From assembly GCA_005239595.1 (NCBI GenBank), contig SBBT01000077.1, forward strand, positions 1 to 17,092: a DNA stretch of 17,092 nt, in the 5' to 3' direction. The number at the start of each line of letters is the position of its first letter. Position 1 is the first letter of the stretch. This document shows, piece after piece, positions 1-7,143 of this stretch. The stretch is from Candidatus Troglogloeales bacterium (GTDB lineage Bacteria; Nitrospirota; Nitrospiria; SBBL01; SBBT01). Made by a program: the position numbers and the translations under genes. Under the pieces are notes generated by a model. It was not told where the DNA came from. It ran no database searches and saw only the letters and a list, made by a program, of their open reading frames with translations.

Positions 1-259
1 CACCCGACCCATCTTGATAGTGATTATGTCGGTGGAATACGCCCTCCTCGGCGCCCTCGCATCGGCCGTCGGCGGCATCCTTGCAACCGCCACCTCTTTT
101 GGAATCGTCCGGTTTTTCCTCGATATCCCATGGCAATTTGACGCTTCTTCGACATTCATCGCCCTCCCCGTCTTCGTCTTTCTCCCGCTGGCAGTCTCCC
201 TTCTTATTATCTCCCATCGCTTAAACCAAAGGCCGCTCACCACTCTGCGGGCGGAATAA
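1..259 (+). CDS. FtsX-type ABC transporter permease, C-terminal fragment
   Basis: The frame is open from the left edge (first whole codon at position 2) to a TAA at 257-259, so about 85 C-terminal residues are visible and the start lies outside the window. What can be seen is a hydrophobic helix beginning around EYALLGALASAVGG, an extracytoplasmic turn with an FFLDIPWQF segment, a second long hydrophobic helix, and a basic tail ending RPLTTLRAE. A glycine- and alanine-rich helix after EYALLG and a closing P-L-x-x-L-R-x-E are typical of the last two membrane segments of FtsX/MacB/YbbP-like permeases. These work with an ATPase in lipoprotein release, efflux or cell-envelope processes. Which subfamily it belongs to, and its substrate, cannot be told from this fragment. 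It precedes uvrA by 80 nt and probably ends a separate operon. Confidence 0.8.
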   Translation, partial: TRPILIVIMSVEYALLGALASAVGGILATATSFGIVRFFLDIPWQFDASSTFIALPVFVFLPLAVSLLIISHRLNQRPLTTLRAE

Positions 260-270
260 ATCCAGATAAA

Positions 271-300
271 TTTACTTAAGCCGGACAAGAATGCTATCAT
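271..300 (+). promoter_or_regulatory. possible sigma-70 promoter of uvrA
   Basis: TTTACT (271-276) and TATCAT (295-300) are separated by 18 nt and lie about 40 nt upstream of the uvrA ATG at 340. The -10 element matches consensus at 5 of 6 bases and the -35 at 4 of 6. I did not see a CTGT-N8-ACAG type LexA box in this gap, so SOS control is not apparent. This is a consensus match only. Confidence 0.4.
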
Positions 301-339
301 AGACACTTTGTGGAGCATTTCTAAAAGAGGATAGGGATC

Positions 340-3156
340 ATGAACGAAATCCGCATCAAGGGGGCGCGGGAGCATAACTTAAAAAACATCGATCTTTCCA
401 TCCCGCGGGATCGTCTGGTGGTTATCACCGGCCTTTCCGGATCGGGAAAGTCGTCGCTGGCGTTTGACACCCTTTACGCCGAGGGACAGCGGCGCTATGT
501 GGAATCCCTTTCCGCCTATGCGCGCCAGTTTCTGGAACAGATGGACAAACCGGACGTGGATGCCATCGAGGGCCTCTCCCCTTCCATTTCCATTGAACAG
601 AAGGCCACCAGCAAAAATCCCCGTTCCACCGTCGCCACGGTCACTGAAATCTACGACTACTTCCGCCTCCTCTACGCCCGAATCGGAAAACCATACTGTC
701 ATCAATGCGGCAAGGAGATCACCTCTCAAACGATTCAGCAGATGACAGACGCCATCATGGCCTATCCGGCCGGGGAGAAGGTACAGATTCTCGCCCCAGT
801 CATTCGGGGCCGGAAGGGGGAATACAAGAAGGAGCTTCTTGATATCCGGCGAAAGGGTTTTACGCGCGTTCGAATCGATGGGAAAATCCTGGACCTCTCC
901 CAGGATCTGATCATTCATGACAGAAACAAGCGGCATACCATCGAAGTGGTCATTGATCGTCTTCTTCTGAAAGAGGGGTTAGAACGGCGGCTGGCCGACT
1001 CCCTGGAATTGGCGGCCAAGGTGGGAGGGGGAATTGTCCTGCTCCTGAAGGAAAACGAGGAAGTGCTCTTCTCGGAGCACCTTGCCTGTATTGACTGCAA
1101 TGTAAGCTATCCTAAAATCGAGCCCAGCGCCTTTTCATTCAATTCGCCCCATGGCGCCTGTCCCGCCTGCGACGGCCTCGGAACCACCCTCGATATTGAT
1201 CCCGGGTTGGTCGTGCCCGATACAACCCTCTCCCTTCGGGCCGGCGCCATTCGGCCCTGGGAGCGGCGGGGTTCCCTCTATTACTACCAAATATTGGAGG
1301 CGCTCTCCTCCCATTACCACTTTGATCTTAGAACCCCTTTTTGCCGCCTTTCCGAGGAGATTCAAAAAATCATCCTGTACGGATCGGGCCAGGAAGAGGT
1401 CCGGTTTTACAATGATCATGACGGGCGGCGGGAATATTACCTAAAACCGTTTGAGGGGGTCATTCCCAATCTGGAGCGCCGCTACAAAGAGACCGACTCG
1501 GCCTATATTCGGGAGGAGATATCGGCCTATATGGGGACACATCCCTGCGCCGCCTGCAAGGGAGAACGCCTGCGGCCTGAAAGCCTTGGCATCAGGATCA
1601 ACGGCGCATCAATTGCCGATGTCACGCACCTCTCCATCGGCAGGGCCCTGCAATTTGTCCTGGATCTGAAGTTGACCGAAAAGGAACGTTTAATCGGACA
1701 GCGGATTCTAAAGGAACTTCGGGATCGGCTGGGGTTTTTGGTGAACGTGGGGGTCGATTATTTGACCCTCGACCGCGCCTCCGGAACGCTCTCCGGCGGG
1801 GAGGGACAGCGGATTCGCCTCGCCACGCAAATTGGATCGTCGCTGGTCGGGGTCTTATATATCCTCGATGAGCCGAGCATCGGCCTTCATCAACGGGATA
1901 ACGCGCGACTTCTCGACACATTAAAACGGCTGCGCGATCTGGGAAACACGGTAGTGGTGGTGGAGCATGACGAAGAGACGATCCGCACCGCCGACTGGGT
2001 TATTGATATGGGGCCGGGGGCGGGGGCGCATGGCGGCGAGATCATCGCGCAGGGAACGCCCGATGCCATCATGGCAGAACCCCGTTCTCTAACAGGTCGC
2101 TACCTCTCCCACCAACGAAGGATCACCCTCCCATCCCGTTCCCGCCATCCAAAGGGTTTTCTTACGATCGAAGGGGCATCGGAGCATAATCTCAAAAATA
2201 TCTCGGTCGCAATCCCCTTGGGGCTTTTCACCTGCGTGACCGGGGTTTCAGGCTCCGGGAAATCAACGCTGATTCTGGAAGTGCTATACAAATATCTCGC
2301 GCAGCGGTTTTATAGTCATGGCGCCCTGTCACGCGAGCGGCCGGGCATCTGCCGCGCCATCGAGGGGATCGAGCGAATAGACAAGGTCATTCACATTGAC
2401 CAATCCCCCATCGGAAGAACCCCCCGTTCCAATCCGGCCACCTATACCACCCTCTTTACTGTTATCCGGGATCTTTTCGCCGCGCTGCCGTCATCACGGA
2501 CGCGCGGCTACAAACCGGGGCGTTATTCCTTCAATGTCAAGGGGGGGCGATGCGAGGCGTGCCAGGGAGAGGGGGTCATCAAGATTGAGATGCATTTTCT
2601 CCCCGATATCTACGTCACCTGCGAGATTTGTCAGGGAAGGCGTTATAACCGCGAAACACTCGATATCACATACCGCGGGGCAAGCATTGCCGATGTGCTC
2701 AACATGACGGTGGATGACGCGCTGGCCTTCTTTCATGCCGTTCCCGCTCTGCGCGAAAAGTTGGCCACGCTGACAGAGGTCGGTCTCGGCTATATCCGGC
2801 TGGGACAATCGGCCACCACTCTCTCCGGCGGAGAGGCCCAGCGGATCAAGCTCTCCAAAGAGCTCGCAAAACGCGCCACGGGATCAACCCTCTATATCCT
2901 GGATGAACCGACCACCGGTCTTCACTTTGCGGACATTCAGCGTCTTCTTGATGTCCTAAACCGCTTCGCGGAGTCGGGGAATACGGTGGTGGTGATTGAA
3001 CATAATCTCGATGTCATCCGAAATGCCGATTGGATTATTGACCTGGGACCGGAAGGAGGGGATTTTGGAGGGGAAGTGGTCGCCGTCGGAACCCCGCAAG
3101 AGGTTGCAAGACTTAACGGCTCCTACACCGGCCAGTTCCTAAAAAATGTTCTTTAA
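340..3156 (+). CDS. uvrA: UvrABC excinuclease subunit A
   Basis: UvrA is the damage-recognition ATPase of nucleotide excision repair. As a dimer it loads UvrB onto distorted DNA in the cytoplasm. At 938 residues this is full length for the family (about 940). It carries two ABC modules. The first has Walker A GLSGSGKSS at residues 31-39, signature LSGGEGQRIRLA and Walker B YILDEPSIGLH. The second has Walker A GVSGSGKST at 635-643, signature LSGGEAQRIKLS and YILDEPTTGLH. Zinc ligands are intact: C250/C253 with C274/C277, and C738/C741 with C761/C764, the last group being the DNA-binding zinc finger. The ATG at 340 has GAGG at 327-330. No frameshift or missing motif was seen. A small unknown gene follows 27 nt downstream and may be cotranscribed. 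Confidence 0.98.
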   Translation: MNEIRIKGAREHNLKNIDLSIPRDRLVVITGLSGSGKSSLAFDTLYAEGQRRYVESLSAYARQFLEQMDKPDVDAIEGLSPSISIEQKATSKNPRSTVATVTEIYDYFRLLYARIGKPYCHQCGKEITSQTIQQMTDAIMAYPAGEKVQILAPVIRGRKGEYKKELLDIRRKGFTRVRIDGKILDLSQDLIIHDRNKRHTIEVVIDRLLLKEGLERRLADSLELAAKVGGGIVLLLKENEEVLFSEHLACIDCNVSYPKIEPSAFSFNSPHGACPACDGLGTTLDIDPGLVVPDTTLSLRAGAIRPWERRGSLYYYQILEALSSHYHFDLRTPFCRLSEEIQKIILYGSGQEEVRFYNDHDGRREYYLKPFEGVIPNLERRYKETDSAYIREEISAYMGTHPCAACKGERLRPESLGIRINGASIADVTHLSIGRALQFVLDLKLTEKERLIGQRILKELRDRLGFLVNVGVDYLTLDRASGTLSGGEGQRIRLATQIGSSLVGVLYILDEPSIGLHQRDNARLLDTLKRLRDLGNTVVVVEHDEETIRTADWVIDMGPGAGAHGGEIIAQGTPDAIMAEPRSLTGRYLSHQRRITLPSRSRHPKGFLTIEGASEHNLKNISVAIPLGLFTCVTGVSGSGKSTLILEVLYKYLAQRFYSHGALSRERPGICRAIEGIERIDKVIHIDQSPIGRTPRSNPATYTTLFTVIRDLFAALPSSRTRGYKPGRYSFNVKGGRCEACQGEGVIKIEMHFLPDIYVTCEICQGRRYNRETLDITYRGASIADVLNMTVDDALAFFHAVPALREKLATLTEVGLGYIRLGQSATTLSGGEAQRIKLSKELAKRATGSTLYILDEPTTGLHFADIQRLLDVLNRFAESGNTVVVIEHNLDVIRNADWIIDLGPEGGDFGGEVVAVGTPQEVARLNGSYTGQFLKNVL

Positions 3157-3183
3157 ACCTGGTTGAAGTTTAAGGATTCCTCA

Positions 3184-3519
3184 ATGACGGAAGAACACAT
3201 CCTCTTATCCAGAGACGAGGTTGCCGGGAAATTAATCTCCCTGATTAAACCGTTATCGCATGCCCGAATCGTATTTGAAGGTTTTACACTGCCGGAAGCG
3301 TTCGGCGAATCGGAAGAACTCGAGTTTGGAAATCTCGCCACGGCCAAGGCGCTCGGCCTGGGGCAAGCAGCCATGGAAACGGGAAAGGGATTCGTAATCA
3401 AAACCATTGACGAGTTTTTCTCCGGAGAGTTGGAAGGGACCGTCCTGGACCATGCCTTCTTTTCTCTGGTGCGGCAAGAAAACCTCTTTACCCTGTCTCC
3501 CGTCGGCAAAAATGATTGA
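3184..3519 (+). CDS. hypothetical protein, 111 aa, downstream of uvrA
   Basis: I do not recognise this protein. I start it at ATG 3184 because AAGGA at about 3174 sits at a good distance; the longer frame back to TTG 3163 has no ribosome binding site. The product is 111 residues, soluble, acidic and without membrane segments, cysteines or signal peptide. It seems to hold two parts: an N-terminal helix with a VFEGFTLPEAFGESEELEFG stretch, then a helix rich in alanine and glycine (NLATAKALGLGQAAME) and a C-terminal IKTIDEFFSGELEGTVLDHAF segment. It follows uvrA by 27 nt on the same strand, so it is probably cotranscribed. A link to DNA repair would be guesswork. A GC-rich wobble pattern like its neighbours and a proper Shine-Dalgarno argue that it is a real gene. 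Confidence 0.7.
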   Translation: MTEEHILLSRDEVAGKLISLIKPLSHARIVFEGFTLPEAFGESEELEFGNLATAKALGLGQAAMETGKGFVIKTIDEFFSGELEGTVLDHAFFSLVRQENLFTLSPVGKND

Positions 3520-3666
3520 TTCTCATATTTAAAATTGTTACGATTTGTCTTGTTTTTACTTGAATCTTCATTCGTTACACTCAAATCAGTCGGATGACAT
3601 CAATACAATCAGTTTCCCTCTCGAGCAAGCGTTGTGCAATCTCAATAACCTAACGAAGGAGCGAAG

Positions 3667-4119
3667 ATGGAGGAAATCACAACCAGCCCGTTTGAAATCT
3701 TGTTAGTGGAAGACAGCCCCGCCGACGTCCGCTTAACGAAGGAGGCCCTCCGGGAAGGAAAAATCTGGCATAAACTGGTCGTGATGGGGGATGGTGTGGA
3801 GGCGATGGCCTATTTAAAGAGGGAGCCCCCGTATGCGGACGCCTATCCGCCCGACATCATCCTCCTCGATTTGAATCTTCCGAGGAAAGATGGCCGCGAA
3901 GTGTTGACCGAGATCAAAAACTCCCCCGACTTAAAGCGGATCCCCGTGATTATCTTAACCACATCCAAGTCGGACAAGGATGTCCTTGCGTCCTACAACC
4001 TTCGCGCCAACGCCTATATCACCAAACCGGTGGAAATCAACCAGTTTATGAAAGTTATGAAGACATTTGACGAATTCTGGTTCACCATGGTAAGACTTCC
4101 GGAACGGCGGAAGGGTTAA
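3667..4119 (+). CDS. Rcp1-like single-domain response regulator (first of pair)
   Basis: This is a 150-residue receiver domain with no output domain. Acidic pocket residues E15/D16 (LVEDSPADVRL), phospho-acceptor D68 (DIILLDLNLP), switch threonine T98 (ILTTS) and lysine K120 (YITKP) are all present, so it should be phosphorylatable. The opening LVEDxPxDVRLTxEAL, the insertion before the phospho-aspartate and the aromatic C-terminal helix (FDEFWFTMVRLP) are typical of the Rcp1 family, which often serves phytochrome-like or hybrid histidine kinases and passes phosphate through protein contacts rather than DNA binding. AAGGAG lies 5 nt before ATG 3667, a strong ribosome binding site. No kinase is encoded in the window, so its partner is elsewhere. 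A close paralogue follows 61 nt later. Confidence 0.93.
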   Translation: MEEITTSPFEILLVEDSPADVRLTKEALREGKIWHKLVVMGDGVEAMAYLKREPPYADAYPPDIILLDLNLPRKDGREVLTEIKNSPDLKRIPVIILTTSKSDKDVLASYNLRANAYITKPVEINQFMKVMKTFDEFWFTMVRLPERRKG

Positions 4120-4180
4120 ACAGGCCCATCGTAAAAGACGCGGAGAGTTTTTTAGACAACATACCCTCTTTAAGTGAGCG

Positions 4181-4624
4181 ATGATGACAAAAAACTATAT
4201 CGATATTCAAATTCTCTTGGTGGAAGACAACCCCGGCGATGTGCGCCTCACCCAGGAGGCCCTCAGGGAGGGGAAGAACGCCAATACGATGCATGTGGTC
4301 GGAGACGGTGAAGAAGCGCTCTCCTTCCTGTATCAGGAGGGAAAATATGAGGGCGCCGTCCGTCCGGATATCATTCTTCTGGATATCAATCTCCCTAAAA
4401 AAGGGGGGCTCGAGGTCTTGGATCAGATCAAGAAAGACGACAACTTAAAGCGAATCCCGGTGGTGATGCTTACCACCTCGGGGGCCGACAGAGATATTTT
4501 GAAGGCCTACAATCTGCATGCCAACTGTTATATCACCAAACCGGTGAACATCGACGACTTTAATGCGGCAATTAAAGCGATTGAGGATTTTTGGTTTATA
4601 GCGGTCAAGCTTCCTCCACATTAA
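4181..4624 (+). CDS. Rcp1-like single-domain response regulator (second of pair)
   Basis: This 147-residue receiver protein is collinear with its upstream neighbour: E15/D16, phospho-acceptor D68, T98 and K120 fall at identical positions. Long stretches such as DVRLTxEALREGK, LKRIPV and the C-terminal aromatic helix are shared, which points to a tandem duplication. Divergence is concentrated at residues 33-62 and 101-110, surfaces that commonly set partner choice. The start is one of two adjacent ATGs (4181 or 4184); the preceding GTGAG is a weak ribosome binding site, so expression may rely on readthrough from the gene before. The REC-GGDEF-EAL gene begins 81 nt downstream, so the three probably form one signalling operon. 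There is no output domain and no kinase nearby. Confidence 0.92.
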   Translation: MMTKNYIDIQILLVEDNPGDVRLTQEALREGKNANTMHVVGDGEEALSFLYQEGKYEGAVRPDIILLDINLPKKGGLEVLDQIKKDDNLKRIPVVMLTTSGADRDILKAYNLHANCYITKPVNIDDFNAAIKAIEDFWFIAVKLPPH

Positions 4625-4705
4625 CACCAATGTTGCTTAAGTCGAAAACGGTAATGATCTTTTACTTTGAGCAGCTCGGGCATTAAAACAAGTAAACAGG
4701 TAAAG

Positions 4706-6442
4706 ATGAAAGAAGACCTCTCATCCCAAAATACCGCTCTACAAATCCTTCTTGTGGAGGACAATCCCGCCGATATCCGTCTTTTGCGTGAGACGCTGGC
4801 GGATGTGGGGGAGAAGCGGTTCCTGATCAGCTGTGCCGATTCTATGAGAAGCGCGATTCAACACCTCTGCGAGGGCCCGTTCGATCTGATTCTGCTCGAT
4901 TTGACCCTGCCTGACAGCGAAGGATTGAATACCTTGCAACGGATGCGCGCCGCCGCTCCTCTGCTGCCGATCGTAGTGCTTTCCGGTGTTCAAGAGGAGG
5001 CCGTCACCCTTTTGGCCTTGCAGAACGGGGCGCAAGACTACCTGGTCAAGGGACAGACGGATAAGCATCTCCTGGTCCGATCGGTGCGTTACGCCATCTG
5101 GCGCAAGCAGGCCGAGGACCGACTCCAGTATATGGCCACCCACGATCCGGTCACCCAGCTCCCTACCCGTCTCCTTTTTACGGACCGTCTCAGTCAGGCC
5201 CTGTCAAACGCCTCCCGCTACAAGCGGCAGATCGCTGTTTTATTTATCGATGTCGATCGTTTTAAAACGATCAATGACACGCTGGGACATCCCATGGGCG
5301 ATCTTTTGCTTAAAGGAATCGCCTTACGGCTGGCCGCCGTAGTCCGCGAGGGAGACACCATCGCGCGGCTGGGAGGGGATGAGTTTGTGTTGCTCCTCGA
5401 GCAAGGGGTCAAAGAGGAGCCTTACTACAATAGTATTTTGCAGAAAATCATTGACGTCTTCGCGGAACCGTTCGAATTGTCCGGGCTCGAAGTCTTCGTG
5501 ACCGTGAGCATCGGAATTGCCGTCTTTCCCAACGACGGGACCAACGCGGATACGCTTCTGCAAAACGCCGACGCAGCCCTTCTTCGCGCCAAGGAGCAGG
5601 GGAGAAACAATTATCAGCACTATTCCTCCGACATGAACGCCATGGCGATGGAGCGGTTGCGGCTGGAGACCAGTTTACGGAAGGCGTTGCAACGGGAAGA
5701 GTTTGTGCTGCATTATCAGCCGATCCAGAATCTTCTCACGGGAGAAATTGTCGGCATGGAAGCCCTGGCCCGCTGGCGTTTGCAAACCGGCCAGATCGTG
5801 CCCGCTCCGGAATTTATCCCACTCGCGGAGGCGAGCGGATTGATCCTTCCGATCGGCAACTGGATGCTGACAGCAGCCTGTCAGCAAAACAAGTCGTGGC
5901 AGAAGGCCGGCCTTCAACCGATCCGGATCGCTGTCAACATTTCGGCCCGCCAATTTCAAGAGACAACCTTCATCGCAACCATCGGCAATATCCTAAGAAG
6001 CACCGGTCTCGATCCAAAATACCTTGAACTGGAAGTCACCGAAGGGGTCGTCATGAAAAGCGCGGAGACCACCATTTTGAAACTGCGGGCCTTGCATGAC
6101 ACGGGAATTCGGATTTCGATTGACGACTTTGGAACAGGCTACTCCTCATTGAACTATCTTCGTCACTTTCCGATCCACACCTTGAAAATTGACCAATCGT
6201 TCATCCGCGACATCTGCAACAGCCCCGGCGATATGGCCATCGTGAAGGCGATCATCACCCTCGCACACAGCTTAAACTTAACCGTCGTGGCCGAGGCGGT
6301 TGAAACAGCCGATCAACTCCGGCAGCTGCAAAAACTCCAATGCGATGAAATACAGGGATCTGTGTTTTCCATGCCCATGTCGGCTGAAGCAGCCACGAAG
6401 TTTCTTACAGAGCAGCAGCACAAAAGGCTGGCAAAAAAGTAA
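4706..6442 (+). CDS. REC-GGDEF-EAL cyclic di-GMP turnover response regulator
   Basis: This 578-residue cytoplasmic protein should make and/or degrade cyclic di-GMP under control of phosphorylation. An N-terminal receiver (about 12-125) has E18/D19, phospho-acceptor D65, S93 in place of threonine and K115. A diguanylate cyclase domain (about 140-305) has intact GGDEF at 223-227 and an RxxD inhibitory site (R214-D217) five residues before it. A phosphodiesterase domain (about 325-570) has EAL at 352-354, a VNISARQF asparagine, ELEVTE, DDFGTGYSS from D473 and LKIDQSFI. Both halves therefore look catalytically competent; which one dominates cannot be read from sequence. I chose ATG 4706 over TTG 4667 because ACAGG at 4696-4700 gives a proper ribosome binding site. 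It converges on yajQ with only 2 nt between the stop codons. Confidence 0.95.
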   Translation: MKEDLSSQNTALQILLVEDNPADIRLLRETLADVGEKRFLISCADSMRSAIQHLCEGPFDLILLDLTLPDSEGLNTLQRMRAAAPLLPIVVLSGVQEEAVTLLALQNGAQDYLVKGQTDKHLLVRSVRYAIWRKQAEDRLQYMATHDPVTQLPTRLLFTDRLSQALSNASRYKRQIAVLFIDVDRFKTINDTLGHPMGDLLLKGIALRLAAVVREGDTIARLGGDEFVLLLEQGVKEEPYYNSILQKIIDVFAEPFELSGLEVFVTVSIGIAVFPNDGTNADTLLQNADAALLRAKEQGRNNYQHYSSDMNAMAMERLRLETSLRKALQREEFVLHYQPIQNLLTGEIVGMEALARWRLQTGQIVPAPEFIPLAEASGLILPIGNWMLTAACQQNKSWQKAGLQPIRIAVNISARQFQETTFIATIGNILRSTGLDPKYLELEVTEGVVMKSAETTILKLRALHDTGIRISIDDFGTGYSSLNYLRHFPIHTLKIDQSFIRDICNSPGDMAIVKAIITLAHSLNLTVVAEAVETADQLRQLQKLQCDEIQGSVFSMPMSAEAATKFLTEQQHKRLAKK

Positions 6443-6444
6443 GC

Positions 6445-6939
6445 CTACCGATAATTTATAAACTGCAAATCAATCCCGAAATCTTTTGACTTAAAATAGG
6501 CGATTGCCGCCTGGAGTTCATCCTTGCTTTTTCCGCTGACGCGAATCTGATCCCCCTGGATTTGTGTCTGGACCTTTAACTTGGCATCCCGCGCCGCCCT
6601 GCCGATCTCTTTCGCCTTTTCAGATGGAATCCCCTGTTGCAGCGTGATCTTCTGGCGAACCGTCCCGCCGAGCGCCTTTTCAATCTTTTCGTAAATCAGG
6701 GCCTTGAGGGACACCCCCCGTTTGACCAGCTTCGATTGAAGAATGTCCAAAACCGCCGCAAGTTTATACTCATCGGACGAGACGACGATGATCTCTTTCT
6801 CCTCCTTCAGAGATACCTCGCTTTGGGAACCTTTCAGGTCAAATCGCTGTCGAATCTCCTTCGTGGCCGTTTCCACGGCGTTCTTCACCTCTTGCAGCTC
6901 GATCTTGGATACCACATCAAACGAATAGCCCTCGGCCAT
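6445..6939 (-). CDS. yajQ: YajQ family (DUF520) nucleotide-binding protein
   Basis: This is a 164-residue member of the YajQ/DUF520 family, small cytoplasmic proteins with two ferredoxin-like halves. Family hallmarks are the opening YSFDVVSKIELQEVKNAV, the RFDLKGS loop, IYEKIEKALGGTVRQKI, and the ending FKSKDFGIDLQFINYR. In Xanthomonas and Pseudomonas some YajQ proteins are known to bind cyclic di-GMP and act with a transcription factor; other members are linked to tRNA or nucleotide binding, so the effector role here is inference. The frame extends back to 7023, but I start at 6939 because GGAGG (6945-6949) lies 5 nt upstream and the product then matches family length. It is convergent with the GGDEF-EAL gene and divergent from hppA, with its own near-consensus promoter. 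Confidence 0.95.
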   Translation of the reverse strand: MAEGYSFDVVSKIELQEVKNAVETATKEIRQRFDLKGSQSEVSLKEEKEIIVVSSDEYKLAAVLDILQSKLVKRGVSLKALIYEKIEKALGGTVRQKITLQQGIPSEKAKEIGRAARDAKLKVQTQIQGDQIRVSGKSKDELQAAIAYFKSKDFGIDLQFINYR

Positions 6940-6966
6940 CTCCCCCTCCCACAAACAATGATGCGG

Positions 6967-6995
6967 AAAATACAACGATCGTGTGTCTTTGTCAA
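6967..6995 (-). promoter_or_regulatory. sigma-70 promoter of yajQ
   Basis: Read on the minus strand, a perfect TTGACA (6990-6995) is followed after 17 nt by TATTTT (6967-6972, 4 of 6 consensus bases). Transcription would start near 6960, giving a leader of about 20 nt that includes the GGAGG ribosome binding site. The spacing and the exact -35 make this one of the better promoters in the window. Confidence 0.65.
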
Positions 6996-7071
6996 CCGGA
7001 TGGAAAACACAAGGGAAGAACATTTCAGACGGCTTTGGCCTGTCGGAATAAGGGTTGGATCATGACTGCCA

Positions 7072-7101
7072 TTGACAAAGGAAGAGGCCGCTCCGTACAA
7101 T
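7072..7101 (+). promoter_or_regulatory. sigma-70 promoter of hppA
   Basis: A perfect TTGACA (7072-7077) and TACAAT (7096-7101, 5 of 6 consensus bases) are separated by 18 nt. The predicted start near 7108 leaves a leader of about 35 nt before the hppA ATG. It is divergent from the yajQ promoter, with about 75 nt between the two -35 elements. Confidence 0.7.
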
Positions 7102-7143
7102 GCGACCTTTTGTAACGTACTCTATCTAACATAAGGAGATTCC

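Noticed and set aside
379..936. 185-residue minus-strand frame opposite uvrA
   Set aside because: Antisense to the conserved first ABC module of uvrA; open only because of codon bias.
4667..4705. Longer TTG start for the REC-GGDEF-EAL protein
   Set aside because: No ribosome binding site at 4667, while ATG 4706 has ACAGG five nucleotides upstream and gives a normal receiver N-terminus.
6940..7023. N-terminal extension of YajQ
   Set aside because: The extra 28 residues do not fit the family, and the promoter and GGAGG site lie within this stretch.
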